A DNA stretch of 64,000 bases from Pseudomonas sp. CROZ-RG-20F-R04-15 (GTDB lineage Bacteria; Pseudomonadota; Gammaproteobacteria; Pseudomonadales; Pseudomonadaceae). Location: positions 124,001-188,000 of the forward strand of contig NZ_JAKNQL010000002.1 of assembly GCF_022662375.1 (NCBI RefSeq), in the 5' to 3' direction. Of the stretch, positions 43,255 through 53,525 are shown in pieces. The number at the start of each line of letters is the position of its first letter. Positions within the stretch are counted from its first letter, which is position 1. The translations under genes were made by a program, and so were the position numbers. Under the pieces are notes generated by a model. That model was not told where the DNA came from. It saw nothing but the letters and a program-made list of their open reading frames with translations, and searched no databases.

Positions 43255-45000
43255 TTAAATAGCCGGCTGACTGTGCGGAAACAACAAATCGACAAAGCGC
43301 TCGGCCGTCGGCTGCGGCTCATGGTTGGCCAGCCCGGCGCGTTCGTTGGCCTCGATAAACACGTACTCCGACTGATCCGCCGCCGGCACCATCAAGTCGA
43401 GCCCGACCATCGGAATGTCCAGTGCCCGCGCGGCTCGCACCGCGGCGTCGACCAGGGTCGGATGCAGAATCGCCGTGACATCTTCCAGCGTACCGCCGGT
43501 GTGCAGATTGGCCGTACGGCGCACAAACAGATGCTCGCCAGCCGGCAGAATGCTGCTGTAGTCATACCCGGCCGCATGCAAGGTGCGCTGGGTTTCGTGA
43601 TCCAGCGGGATCTTGCTTTCGCCGCTGGTGGCCGCTTGCCGACGACGGCTTTGCGCCTCGATCAACGCACCGACCGAATGCTGACCGTCGCCGACCACTT
43701 CCGCCGGTTTGCGAATCGCTGCCGCGACCACTTCAAAGCCAATCACCAGAATCCGCAGATCGAGACCTTCGTGGAAGCTTTCGAGCAGCACGCGGCTGTC
43801 GAATTGCTTGGCCGATTCGATGGCTTGCTGCACCTCTTCGATGCTCTGCAAATCCACCGCCACGCCCTGGCCCTGTTCACCGTCGAGCGGCTTGACCACC
43901 ACCCGTTGATGCTCATCGAGAAAGGCCAGATTATCGTCGGCGTTGCCCGCCAGTTGCTGCGACGGCAGATTCAGACCGGCGGCTTTCAGCACCTTGTGCG
44001 TCAGGCTTTTGTCCTGGCACAGGCTCATGCTGATCGCGCTGGTCAGGTCGCTCAGGGATTCGCGGCAACGCACGCGCCGGCCACCATGACTGAGGGTGAA
44101 CAGCCCGGCATCGGCGTCATCCACCTGCACATCGATGCCGCGCCGATGCGCTTCTTCAACAATGATCCGCGCATACGGATTGAACTGCGCCTCCGGTCCC
44201 GGCCCGAGAAACAACGGCTGGTTGATGCCGTTCTTGCGCTTGATGGCGAAGGTCGACAGGTTGCGGAAACCGAGCTTGGCGTAGAGGTTTTTCGCCTGAC
44301 GATTGTCGTGCAGCACCGACAGGTCGAGATAACTCAAACCGCGACTCATGAAGTGCTCGATCAGGTGCCGCACCAACACTTCGCCGACACCCGGCCGGGA
44401 ACACTGCGGATCAACCGCCAGGCACCAGAGGCTGCTGCCGTTTTCCGGGTCGTTAAAGGCTTTTTGATGGTTCAGGCCCATGACGCTGCCGATCACCGCG
44501 CCGCTGTCTTCATCTTCGGCCAGCCAGTACACCGGGCCGCCCTGATGATGCGGAGTGAGCCGGGTGGCGTCGATCGGCAACATGCCGCGCGCCGAATACA
44601 ACTGGTTGATCGCCTGCCAGTCCGCCTCACTCTGTGCACGGCGGATACGAAAGCCGCGAAACACTCGGGTGGCCTGACGATAATCGCTGAACCACAGGCG
44701 CAAAGTGTCGGACGGGTCGAGAAACAGTTGCGTCGGCTCCAGGCCGAGAATCTGCTGCGGTGCTGCAACGTACAACGCGATATCGCGCTCGCCGGGCTGC
44801 TCTTTGAGCAGCTCCTGCGCCAGCGACGCCGGGTCGGGAAAGGTATGGCCGATCAGCAACCGGCCCCAGCCGCAATGCAGCGCAATCGGGTCAGCGACCC
44901 GTGCGCTGCCGTCTTCGGCCAGACGTGCCTGCAAGCGTTCATAGGACGGTGTCTGACCGCGTAGCAGCCGTTGGTTGATGGCCGTGGCGTGGGGTTTCAT
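43255..45000 (-). CDS. ngg: N-acetylglutaminylglutamine synthetase
   Basis: Bifunctional protein of 581 residues. An N-terminal GNAT-like acetyltransferase half (about 100-280, LAVDPQCSRPGVGEVLVRHL) is followed by an ATP-grasp ligase (about 300-580, VVKPLDGEQGQGVAVD, GLDLMVPAADQSEYVFIEANERAGL). It would join two glutamines and acetylate the dipeptide. The architecture and position before an AsnB-like gene identify the NAGGN osmoprotectant pathway. Four bases separate it from asnO. Confidence 0.9.
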   Translation of the reverse strand: MKPHATAINQRLLRGQTPSYERLQARLAEDGSARVADPIALHCGWGRLLIGHTFPDPASLAQELLKEQPGERDIALYVAAPQQILGLEPTQLFLDPSDTLRLWFSDYRQATRVFRGFRIRRAQSEADWQAINQLYSARGMLPIDATRLTPHHQGGPVYWLAEDEDSGAVIGSVMGLNHQKAFNDPENGSSLWCLAVDPQCSRPGVGEVLVRHLIEHFMSRGLSYLDLSVLHDNRQAKNLYAKLGFRNLSTFAIKRKNGINQPLFLGPGPEAQFNPYARIIVEEAHRRGIDVQVDDADAGLFTLSHGGRRVRCRESLSDLTSAISMSLCQDKSLTHKVLKAAGLNLPSQQLAGNADDNLAFLDEHQRVVVKPLDGEQGQGVAVDLQSIEEVQQAIESAKQFDSRVLLESFHEGLDLRILVIGFEVVAAAIRKPAEVVGDGQHSVGALIEAQSRRRQAATSGESKIPLDHETQRTLHAAGYDYSSILPAGEHLFVRRTANLHTGGTLEDVTAILHPTLVDAAVRAARALDIPMVGLDLMVPAADQSEYVFIEANERAGLANHEPQPTAERFVDLLFPHSQPAI

Positions 45001-45003
45001 CGA

Positions 45004-46776
45004 TCAGATTCCTTGTTCACTGAGCCACAGATTCAGAGCTGCCAGTTGCCACAGCTTCGAACCGCGCAACGGCGTTAACTGGCCTTGCGGATCGGTCAGC
45101 AATTTGTCGAGCATGGCCGGGTTGAACAGGCCACGATCCTGACTCGGATCGAGCAGCAGTTCGCGCACCCAGTTCAGCGTATCGCCCTGCAAGTGCTTGA
45201 GGCCGGGCACCGGGAAATAGCCTTTTTTGCGGTCGATCACTTCACTTGGGATAACCCGGCGCGCCGCTTCCTTGAGGACTTGTTTACCGCCATCGGGCAG
45301 CTTGAACTGGCCCGGCACACGCGCCGACAGTTCAACCAGTCGATAGTCGAGAAACGGCGTGCGCGCCTCCAGGCCCCAGGCCATGGTCATGTTGTCGACG
45401 CGTTTGACCGGGTCGTCGACCAGCATCACCGTGCTGTCCAGACGCAGGGCTTTATCGACGGCCGCATCGGCGCCGGGCTGGGCGAAATGTTCTTTCACAA
45501 AGTCGCCGGCTGCATCGTTCGCGGTCAGCCATTTGGGCTGCACGGTCGCGGCATAGTCGTCGTAACTGCGGTCGAAAAACGCATTGCGATAGGCCGCATA
45601 CGGATCGGCCGCGCCGTCGACTTGCGGATACCAGTGATAACCGGCGAACAACTCGTCCGCGCCCTGGCCGCTCTGTACCACCTTGCAATGCTTGGCCACT
45701 TCGCGCGACAGCAGATAGAAGGCGATGCAGTCATGGCTGACCATTGGCTCGCTCATCGCGCGGAACGCGGCGGGCAGTTGCTCGATGATCTCTTTCTCGT
45801 CGATACGCAATTGATGATGTTGGGTGCCGTAGTGTTTGGCGATCAGATCCGAATACTGAAACTCGTCACCGCGCTCACCGCCGGCATCCTGAAAACCGAT
45901 GGAAAAGGTCGACAGATTCTCGACGCCGACTTCACGCAACAGGCCAACCAACATGCTTGAGTCGACACCGCCGGACAGCAGCACACCGACATCCACAGCG
46001 GCGCGTTGACGGATCGCCACCGCTTCGCGGGTGCTGTCGAGCACGCGGTCGACCCAGTCTTCGAGGGTGAGGTTTTTCTCGTCGTCGCGTGGGCCGTAAG
46101 GCAGGGTCCACCAGGTTTTCTGCTCGGTGCTGCCATCGGCTTCAACACGCATCCAGGTCGCCGGCGGCAGTTTTTCGATGCCCGCCAGCAAGGTGCGCGG
46201 CGCCGGGACCACGGCGTGGAAATTCAGGTAGTGATTGAGCGCCACCGGGTCGAGGATCGGGTTGATGTCACCGCCCTTGAGCAACGCCGGCAATGCCGAG
46301 GCAAAGCGCAGGCGCTGGCCGGTGCGCGACAGGTACAACGGCTTCACGCCGAGACGGTCGCGGGCGATGAACAGGCGTTTGGCGTCGCGTTCCCAAATGG
46401 CAAACGCGAACATGCCGTTGAGCTTCGGCAGTAGTGCCTCGCCCCAGGCGTGATAGCCCTTGAGCAGCACTTCGGTGTCGCCACCGGAATAGAAGGCATA
46501 ACCCAGCGCTTCGAGCTCGGCGCGCAGTTCCGGAAAGTTGTAGATCGCGCCGTTGAAGGCCAGGGACAGGCCCAGTTGGCTGTCGATCATCGGCTGCGCC
46601 GAGCCGTCCGACAGGTCCATGATTTTCAGGCGACGATGGCCCAGGGCAATCGGCCCTTGGGCATGGAAGCCCCACGCGTCGGGGCCGCGAGGGGCCAGGT
46701 GATGGGTAATTCTCTCGATCGCTGCAAGGTCTGCAGGTTGTTGATCAAAACGTAACTCGCCAGCTAATCCGCACAT
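45004..46776 (-). CDS. asnO: N-acetylglutaminylglutamine amidotransferase (AsnB-like)
   Basis: Glutamine-dependent amidotransferase of 590 residues. Nucleophile Cys2 is exposed after Met removal (MCGLAGELRFD), the glutaminase domain covers about 1-200, and the synthetase domain has the PP-loop LLSGGVDSSMLVGL. It would amidate N-acetylglutaminylglutamine to NAGGN, an osmolyte of pseudomonads. It is first in the operon asnO-ngg-M42 peptidase. A structured hairpin lies in the gap upstream. In P. aeruginosa this operon is osmotically induced. Confidence 0.92.
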   Translation of the reverse strand: MCGLAGELRFDQQPADLAAIERITHHLAPRGPDAWGFHAQGPIALGHRRLKIMDLSDGSAQPMIDSQLGLSLAFNGAIYNFPELRAELEALGYAFYSGGDTEVLLKGYHAWGEALLPKLNGMFAFAIWERDAKRLFIARDRLGVKPLYLSRTGQRLRFASALPALLKGGDINPILDPVALNHYLNFHAVVPAPRTLLAGIEKLPPATWMRVEADGSTEQKTWWTLPYGPRDDEKNLTLEDWVDRVLDSTREAVAIRQRAAVDVGVLLSGGVDSSMLVGLLREVGVENLSTFSIGFQDAGGERGDEFQYSDLIAKHYGTQHHQLRIDEKEIIEQLPAAFRAMSEPMVSHDCIAFYLLSREVAKHCKVVQSGQGADELFAGYHWYPQVDGAADPYAAYRNAFFDRSYDDYAATVQPKWLTANDAAGDFVKEHFAQPGADAAVDKALRLDSTVMLVDDPVKRVDNMTMAWGLEARTPFLDYRLVELSARVPGQFKLPDGGKQVLKEAARRVIPSEVIDRKKGYFPVPGLKHLQGDTLNWVRELLLDPSQDRGLFNPAMLDKLLTDPQGQLTPLRGSKLWQLAALNLWLSEQGI

Positions 46777-46806
46777 AAAATCCTTACCGGTTTTTCCGTT
46801 GGGGAG

Positions 46807-46854
46807 GGGTCAGACCGTACCTCGCCAGAAGGGCGGGTACTCAGAAACTGACCC
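46807..46854 (-). other. Structured hairpin between DUF6543 gene and asnO
   Basis: On the minus strand GGGTCAG...CTGACCC encloses GTACC...GGTAC and CGCC-cttct-GGCG, a three-part stem. No T-run follows. It could be a leader structure for asnO mRNA or a processing site after the upstream gene. Confidence 0.5.
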
Positions 46855-46885
46855 GCCCCGGTAAGTGGAGTTTTAGAACGATAAG

Positions 46886-48370
46886 TTATAAGGCATCAGG
46901 TTCTAGCTTGTGCAGCAGAGCGCCCGGTTGCTCGCGCGAATGTTTTTGCACCTCGAACTGCCCGAAGTAGTCGTCAGCCAGTGCACTGTTTATCTGAGCA
47001 CCGGGTTTAACGGTGTCTGTGGTGGACAAGCGTTTTTTCATATTTACCAGTCGAGACAGCCCGTCGTGTTTTTCGATGGCGGTCCAGCGGTCGAGGCTGG
47101 CGAAGACGAGGGCGAGCAGTTCGTCCGTGGCATAGACACGCAAGCGCCTGCTGAAATCCTCGTTCGCGTTGTTGAGATGCGCAGTGTCTGTGCGTAACGC
47201 CTGAGTCTGTCGTCGATTGGCGTAGGCGGGCTCGTTGACATTGGCAACTGCGACGGCAAGTTCCCCGGCATCTGCAGTCAACTTGTCGAGATGGCGATCG
47301 AAAAAATGTTTGTACAGACCTGTCTTCAGCGGGGTGAACGCGATGTCGTCTACAAACGAAATGCTTTGCAGATTCAATGCCCGAAATTCACCTTGTTCGC
47401 GGTGAGTCAGTTGCGAAATCAACAGTTCCTGCAGTTCTTCACTTGCAACGAGGTTGACGGCCAGGCGATATCTGCACTGTTCTTCACTATCGTCCTGATA
47501 AAAGCTGTCGCCAGTATCATTGGGGATGTAGACGTAATAACTGTCTTTCGTCGAGTGATCGGTCTGGCGACAGGTGATCAATACGGCATCTGTCATGTAT
47601 TTGCCAAATAACTGTATCGACTGCAACTTGATGTTGGAGTGGTTGAACAGGTCGCCATGAAAGATGTCTTCGTTGCCTTTGGCAAGATTCAACAGGGTGA
47701 TCAGTCGATGAAGCGGGAAGTTCGGCTTGCTGAAATACTTTGCGTACGCGGCGAGCTTCATGTTTGTTTTGTGCATTCGCAGACTGATCAATTCGAGGCT
47801 CGAGACTCTGAACGTTCTGGAAACATGTTTCTGGTAACTGCCGCCGAGATCAAGCTGGCGGCTCAACAGGGCAAACGCTTGTGCGGTTATCTGGGTGGGG
47901 ATTGAGCCGTCGGCCGATTTTTTGTCGACTTTGGACAGGGTCTTGCTGTCGTCCGAGAAGTAACCGGCAGCCGCTTCCTGCTCCGTAAAATTCAGCATTG
48001 CCGCCTGTAGCAAGGTGTAGGTGTGGGTACCGTCATCCACAGCCGTTGCGGGTTTGAGCTTGATGCTGTCGCTGACGCTGAACCGCCTTCCATAGTCTTG
48101 CTGCAGTGCCTGTCGCAGCTTGCGCTTGCAGAAATCCTCCAGTGTTTCCAGTTTGCTCAGCAATTGATCAATGTAGTTCTGGTAGGGCAGCGCCTCATCG
48201 AGTAATGCGCGGAATTCGCCAAGCCTGACCGGATCGGCTTTAAGCAATCCGTCATTGATGAAATGGGCCACGACGTTTGCCTTGTCCTGGTCACCCAATT
48301 CATTGAGCAGTTTTTTCTGCGTGGCTTCGTTTGCCAAAGCGCTCGCTTGTTGTTCGGGCTGGATAATCAT
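46886..48370 (-). CDS. DUF6543 (dermonecrotic-toxin-type) protein, short form
   Basis: Protein of 494 residues, start 48370. The middle part (TLLQAAMLNFTEQEAAAGYF, QLDLGGSYQKHV) aligns with the N-terminal region of the divergent 1603-residue protein (TLLQAAMQNFSEDEAAENFP, TLDLGKRYQEHF). That identifies the DUF6543 domain of large Pseudomonas toxin-like proteins. It lacks the LRR and NEL parts, so it is either a stand-alone form or a truncated copy. Secretion route unknown, no signal peptide. Confidence 0.75.
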   Translation of the reverse strand: MIIQPEQQASALANEATQKKLLNELGDQDKANVVAHFINDGLLKADPVRLGEFRALLDEALPYQNYIDQLLSKLETLEDFCKRKLRQALQQDYGRRFSVSDSIKLKPATAVDDGTHTYTLLQAAMLNFTEQEAAAGYFSDDSKTLSKVDKKSADGSIPTQITAQAFALLSRQLDLGGSYQKHVSRTFRVSSLELISLRMHKTNMKLAAYAKYFSKPNFPLHRLITLLNLAKGNEDIFHGDLFNHSNIKLQSIQLFGKYMTDAVLITCRQTDHSTKDSYYVYIPNDTGDSFYQDDSEEQCRYRLAVNLVASEELQELLISQLTHREQGEFRALNLQSISFVDDIAFTPLKTGLYKHFFDRHLDKLTADAGELAVAVANVNEPAYANRRQTQALRTDTAHLNNANEDFSRRLRVYATDELLALVFASLDRWTAIEKHDGLSRLVNMKKRLSTTDTVKPGAQINSALADDYFGQFEVQKHSREQPGALLHKLEPDAL

Positions 48371-48710
48371 GTGCAAGTCTCGTGTTGAATAAGAGACTCG
48401 ATCCTAGGCCGCCAAGACGAAAAATAATAACGTGTTTAGTTGATCGCTTGAGCCATGAAGTGAACGGTATTTTGATTGAAAAATATACATATATATCGCC
48501 ACGGAAAGGTCTGAGTGTGTATGCGGTATTTGCATCGAAAATGACGATCCGGGCGCTCTGCAGGTATTGGGGAAATGGTGGTAGATATCTATGTTGTTGA
48601 TGAAAAATACTGTTGCTTTGTGCGTGCCTGAGCATTGGATTTTGTATTGTTAATTGTGTTGCGCTTTCTATATGTTCAATGCTCCAGCTCGCAATAAAGG
48701 ACTATTGACG
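48371..48710. other. AT-rich divergent promoter region of the two DUF6543 genes
   Basis: A 340-nt AT-rich stretch with alternating AT runs (ATATACATATATAT near 48485). No gene is seen. It must hold the promoters of both divergent paralogues; I cannot assign elements with confidence. Confidence 0.5.
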
Positions 48711-51700
48711 ATGTCAGCCAAAGTAAAGACGCAACAAGCAATCCTCAGCACATTGCTCGATGCCACAGAGGATCTCGATACTGCCCGGGCTTTGCAGAAA
48801 AGCCTGCCGGCGCATTTATTGAAAGCGCCGGCGGCCGCTTTGTCCGCCCTTGATCAGACAAGCCGTGATCTGCACAGGATTCAGTCGACCGTGGCGGCGG
48901 ACCTGCTCGCGTTAAAGCCGTTGCAGGCGTTCTGCATCAGTGAACTGAGCGAGGCCTTGAAGCGCAAATGGTCGGTAACCTTTGATGTCGAAAAGGACTT
49001 CCTGAGTTTGCCGGGCGTTGATTGCGGTTGCCCCGCGATTTCAACCGATGAGAACGGTATTCAGACCTACCCGCACGCTACACCGACGCTGTTGCAAGCG
49101 GCGATGCAGAACTTCAGCGAAGACGAGGCGGCTGAAAACTTTCCAGAAGGCAGTTTCATTCGAGTGCACAGTGCCCCGGACGGGGTCACCGGGCTGACCC
49201 CGAAAACGTTCGCCGCTTTTTGTCGAACGCTGGATCTGGGCAAACGCTACCAAGAGCATTTTCAGCAAGTGTTTGGCCTGCTCGACAGCGATGGCGAGGT
49301 GATCGTCACCAGTACCATGACCGCTGATATCGCGAAAATGAAAAAGCTGCTGTTGCAATTCGACATGCACCAGGCCGCGCTCAAAAGCCATATCACTCTG
49401 GCAGGTCAGCGCATGCTGCAGACGCTGATCGACGAAGATGGCGTGGCGTCAGCGCAAACGCTGCGCTACGGCAACCGAACGCTGATCATGCAAGGCATCA
49501 GGATTTTCGACAGTTGTGTCTGGGGCGTGGTGGTGTTTTCTGCCCGTTCGGTGGAGTTGTACCCGGATGAGTGGTGCCTGGTGTACATGGCCGGTGAACC
49601 CGAGCGCCCCCTGTACGAGTACTCCGGTTTCACCGCGTTCAAGCAGTACCTGACACAGCAGTTGAAGCTAAAAAGTTACAAGGATTATCTCGCCAACAGC
49701 ATCGATGATGATGACAAGGCCGACTTCTTCAAGTCCGTCGCCGATAGCGCTGATCTGGGCCACATCAAGCAGGTGCCGATCACCGTGGCGCTCTTTGAGT
49801 TCATGGTGCAAAGCCACGTTGGCAAGGTGCAACTCGATGCGCGCAAGCTGGCCGTGCCGACCGCCGATGTCGATGAGGAGGTGCGCAAGAAGCGCCTGCT
49901 GGATTTTCTGCAGTTGGGTGTGACCATCGTCTCCGTGGCGGGCTTCATCGTGCCAGTGCTGGGGCAGTTGATGATGGGTGTTGCAGTCGGGCAGTTGCTC
50001 GGCGAGGTGTATGAAGGTGTCGAGGACTGGCGCCGTGGCGATCATGAGCAAGCGCTGTCGCATCTGTTGAGCGTGGCGGAAAATATCGCCCTGATGGGCG
50101 TCTTTGCCGGCGGGCAAAAAGCTTTGGGAACACTGGGTAAAAAGCTGCTGCGCTCACACCCGGAGTTCTTCGGTGAATTTGCCGCAGTGCTCAATAGCGC
50201 CGGCAAACCGCGCCTGTGGAAACCCGATCTCTCGCGCTATGAGCATTCCCTTCCGGAAGGCGTGACCGTCGCGCCGGGTTCCAGGGATTTTTATCAGATC
50301 GGCGGGAAAACCATCGCCCGCGTCGAACATCGGTTTTTCGCCGGTCCCTACGATTCCGCCGCGAAAGTCTGGCGTCTGGAACATGCCGAACGTGCACGCG
50401 CTTATGTTCCAGAACTTGTCCGGCACGTCGAAGGCGGCTGGCGGCTGCCCGCAGAAGAACCACAGCAATGGAGCAGTGCGGCCTACACGCTCAAGCGTAT
50501 CGATCCGCAGTTGAGTGAATTCGTCGATACCGATCTGGACATGCTGTGCCGCGTCAGCGACACCCCTCACGATGCCTTGCAACAGGCCTTTACCGACAAT
50601 TTGAGCCTGCCTGTGCGCTTGCGGGAAACCGTCGAGCGCGCGCGGATCGTGCGCCAGCTGCGGCAATTGACCCTCGAACTGCAAAGCGGCGAAACCCATT
50701 CCGGCCAGCCTGTCGAGGAGCAGTTGCAGGCCTTGCCGAAAATGTCCGGCTGGCCGGCCGACCGCTACATCGAGGTGACCGACGCCGAAGGCAGCGTGAC
50801 GGCGACTTATCCTCTGACCACGGTCCTCGATGAATCGCTGGGTGTGGTAGTCAGCGAGCAGCAACTGGCGCGCGGGCAGTTGTTGCAAACCGTGGTTGAT
50901 GGCCTGTACCAGAACGAGGTCGACGCCCTGCTGGGCAGCAAAGTCGCGAAAAGCGTCGAAGAATCGACCCTGGCAAAGAAACTGGGCGCGGCGCTCAAGG
51001 CAGATCATCGCGCGGCGTTCGAGCGCATGTATCAGCGCTACGATCAGAGTGACATTGATGATGTTCTGAAGCTGCGCCAGGTGTTTGCAGACATTCCAGC
51101 GCGCTATGCGCAAGCGCTCATCGAACGTGCGCCGAGTGCGCAGCGCCTGCATTTGCGCTCGACCGGACGAGTGCCGCTGAGGCTCGGGCAACAAGTCCGG
51201 GAGGCCATCGACCAGGTGCGTCTGGACCGCGCACTGGCGGGGTTTCACTGGCCGCGTCTGGCCAATGACGACACCGACAATCTGGCGATTCAGTTGTTGC
51301 CTCGGCTGAGCGGCTGGGATTCTCGACTGCGTCTGGAGCTACGTGACAAGGCGCTCACCGGGCCGATTCTGCAAGCCGTTGGCGAAACGTCGGCGACCCC
51401 CGTCAATACCTGCTCGCTGGTCAAAACCGCCGAAGGCTATGAAGCGTTTGGCGGCGATGGCAAAACCCTGGGCAAGGTTGCTTCCGGCCCTGACGCCCTG
51501 TACGCCGCCATCCTCAAGGCACTACCGCCACGCCAGCGAATAACCGCCGGATATGCCGATCCACTGCCGGCCGACAGCTCACGGCTGCGCAAACAGTTGC
51601 TCAATACTGCGCTGGAGCAGCGCGAGGCCACGGCCCGCACGCTGGCCCGGGGCACATACGAACCGCGGGTGGTCGAGCCTGCCTGTATGCAAGGCGACCA

Positions 51701-53522
51701 TCCACCGCCGGTGAAGCATCCGCCAGCGCTGATGCGCAAAGTGCGCAAACTCTATCCGCGCCTGAGTGAAGCGCAGGCCAGTGAGTTCATTGAGGGGCTG
51801 GGACAAGACCTGCTGACCCGTGCAACACGGGTCAATGAGTTGCGCCGGGATCTGCAAAGCCTGCGTGAAGCGCTGTTTCTCTGGAGCGAGGATACGACCG
51901 CCATGAGTAAGCTGGGAGGTGATCTAGCGGAGGTGCGGCACAGTCGTCAGACCATGGCCGAGCTGATCGAAAAAGGCTTTCGCCGGTTCTACTCGGTCAA
52001 TAACGAAGCTGGAAAATCAGTCGGCGTGTTGAATCTTGATGGCATGCGCGTCGGCAAGCTGCCGACGCTGCCACCGGGGATCAGTTTCGAGCATATCCAG
52101 CAACTGTTCATGAATGACATGGCGCTGGATGATGATGTCGCGCACTTCCTCAAGTCGTTCAAAAAGCTTGAGTCGCTGGAACTCGACAAGAACGCCATCA
52201 CTCGTCTGCCTGAAGTGCTGTCGCATATGCCCGATCTGAGCCGCTTGAGCCTGGCGCACAACAAGCTCCAGTTGACCGAGCAGACGCTGGCCAAACTCAA
52301 CGGTTTGCGTTCGCTGCACCATCTGAACCTCAACGAAAATCCGCTGGGTGCCACGCCGGATGTCAGCCAGATGTTCAATCTGCGCCGGCTGCTGCTGGAA
52401 GCTACCGGCCTCACGGAAATGCCCAAGGGGCTGGAGCGTCTGCTGTATCTGGACTGGACAGACTTGAGCCGCAACCAGATCAAAAATCTGCCTGACTGGC
52501 TGTTCAAGACACCGCGACGTTTCAGCCAGACGCTGAACCTGAGGCTCAATCCTCTGGTCGATCCGAGCAAAACGTATCTGGAGATCTATCGCGACAATTT
52601 CGGCGTCGGCATGGGCTATCTGGAAAACGACATCGCTCGACTCAACGAACAACAGGCACGCTCGCTGTGGCTTTCCGAGGAGACGGGTGAGGTCGGGGTC
52701 AGGCGTGAACGGATCTGGAACGCATTCAAGGATGATTCACGCGCCGACGGCCTGTTTCATCTGCTTGCCGAACTGGGCGATACCGCCGATTCGGAGAAGG
52801 TCAAAAAGGACATGCAGCGGCGGGTCTGGGCCGTGCTGGAAGCAGCCGAATCCGATAGCGTGCTGTGTGACCAGATATTGAACGTGGCCGCCACCCCGAT
52901 CAATTGCACCGACAGTGCGGCGATGAATTTCAGTTATCTGGAGGTTGCTGTGGAAGTCGATCGGGTCACCCGGCTCGCCGGCGAACGAATCACCAGCGCC
53001 AGACCGCTGCTGGAACTGGGGCGTGGTCTGTTCCGGCTTGAGCAACTGAACGACATCGCCCTGGCACATGCCGCCAAGGTCCCGGCGGCTGATCCGCTGG
53101 AAGTGAGTCTCGCCTATCGCATCGGCCTGGCCGAGGCGCTGGATTTGCCCGGGCAGCCACGCAACATGCTTTTTGGCACATTAAGCACGGTTACCGAAGC
53201 CGATCTGGAAGTGGCAAAAAACCAGGTCGCAACGGCGGAACTCTCGCCCAAATGGCTGAAGTTCATGAGTGAGCGATCATTCTGGAGAGCCTACCTGCAA
53301 CGCACGTTTGCGCGAAAATTTTCCCCTCTCGATGACGTGTATGTGCCGCGCATGAGTGCCTTGGACGCGCAGAAGGAGGAGTTGTCCGATGCCGACTATT
53401 TGAGTCAGGCGGAAGTCATCAAAGCCGAGCGGCAAAGCGCCATAGACGATGTGGTGACGAACCTGACCGCCGATGCGCTGCGCGTTGCGGACCTGGGTAT
53501 CTGCGCCCTGAGCGACGCATGA
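48711..53522 (+). CDS. DUF6543-LRR-NEL E3 ubiquitin-ligase-type effector
   Basis: Very large protein of 1603 residues, start 48711 after AAAGGA. It opens with a DUF6543 dermonecrotic-toxin-like region, followed by a hydrophobic stretch near residues 398-445 (LGVTIVSVAGFIVPVLGQLM). Leucine-rich repeats run from about 1108 to 1290 (LESLELDKNAITRLPEVL, LSRLSLAHNKLQ, LHHLNLNENPLG). The C-terminal NEL-type domain has candidate catalytic Cys1399 in INCTDSAAMNF, the C-x-D motif of IpaH/SspH ligases. Such proteins ubiquitinate host targets, so a eukaryotic host is implied. No secretion genes lie in the window. Confidence 0.83.
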   Translation: MSAKVKTQQAILSTLLDATEDLDTARALQKSLPAHLLKAPAAALSALDQTSRDLHRIQSTVAADLLALKPLQAFCISELSEALKRKWSVTFDVEKDFLSLPGVDCGCPAISTDENGIQTYPHATPTLLQAAMQNFSEDEAAENFPEGSFIRVHSAPDGVTGLTPKTFAAFCRTLDLGKRYQEHFQQVFGLLDSDGEVIVTSTMTADIAKMKKLLLQFDMHQAALKSHITLAGQRMLQTLIDEDGVASAQTLRYGNRTLIMQGIRIFDSCVWGVVVFSARSVELYPDEWCLVYMAGEPERPLYEYSGFTAFKQYLTQQLKLKSYKDYLANSIDDDDKADFFKSVADSADLGHIKQVPITVALFEFMVQSHVGKVQLDARKLAVPTADVDEEVRKKRLLDFLQLGVTIVSVAGFIVPVLGQLMMGVAVGQLLGEVYEGVEDWRRGDHEQALSHLLSVAENIALMGVFAGGQKALGTLGKKLLRSHPEFFGEFAAVLNSAGKPRLWKPDLSRYEHSLPEGVTVAPGSRDFYQIGGKTIARVEHRFFAGPYDSAAKVWRLEHAERARAYVPELVRHVEGGWRLPAEEPQQWSSAAYTLKRIDPQLSEFVDTDLDMLCRVSDTPHDALQQAFTDNLSLPVRLRETVERARIVRQLRQLTLELQSGETHSGQPVEEQLQALPKMSGWPADRYIEVTDAEGSVTATYPLTTVLDESLGVVVSEQQLARGQLLQTVVDGLYQNEVDALLGSKVAKSVEESTLAKKLGAALKADHRAAFERMYQRYDQSDIDDVLKLRQVFADIPARYAQALIERAPSAQRLHLRSTGRVPLRLGQQVREAIDQVRLDRALAGFHWPRLANDDTDNLAIQLLPRLSGWDSRLRLELRDKALTGPILQAVGETSATPVNTCSLVKTAEGYEAFGGDGKTLGKVASGPDALYAAILKALPPRQRITAGYADPLPADSSRLRKQLLNTALEQREATARTLARGTYEPRVVEPACMQGDHPPPVKHPPALMRKVRKLYPRLSEAQASEFIEGLGQDLLTRATRVNELRRDLQSLREALFLWSEDTTAMSKLGGDLAEVRHSRQTMAELIEKGFRRFYSVNNEAGKSVGVLNLDGMRVGKLPTLPPGISFEHIQQLFMNDMALDDDVAHFLKSFKKLESLELDKNAITRLPEVLSHMPDLSRLSLAHNKLQLTEQTLAKLNGLRSLHHLNLNENPLGATPDVSQMFNLRRLLLEATGLTEMPKGLERLLYLDWTDLSRNQIKNLPDWLFKTPRRFSQTLNLRLNPLVDPSKTYLEIYRDNFGVGMGYLENDIARLNEQQARSLWLSEETGEVGVRRERIWNAFKDDSRADGLFHLLAELGDTADSEKVKKDMQRRVWAVLEAAESDSVLCDQILNVAATPINCTDSAAMNFSYLEVAVEVDRVTRLAGERITSARPLLELGRGLFRLEQLNDIALAHAAKVPAADPLEVSLAYRIGLAEALDLPGQPRNMLFGTLSTVTEADLEVAKNQVATAELSPKWLKFMSERSFWRAYLQRTFARKFSPLDDVYVPRMSALDAQKEELSDADYLSQAEVIKAERQSAIDDVVTNLTADALRVADLGICALSDA

Positions 53523-53525
53523 GTA

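Noticed and set aside
43234..44964. Long plus-strand frame opposite the NAGGN synthetase
   Set aside because: Antisense shadow; begins inside a repeat and has no recognisable motif.
46777..46885. AlgU-type promoter for the NAGGN operon
   Set aside because: GAACCT and TCTAA elements exist on the minus strand but are about 20 nt apart, not the required 16-17.
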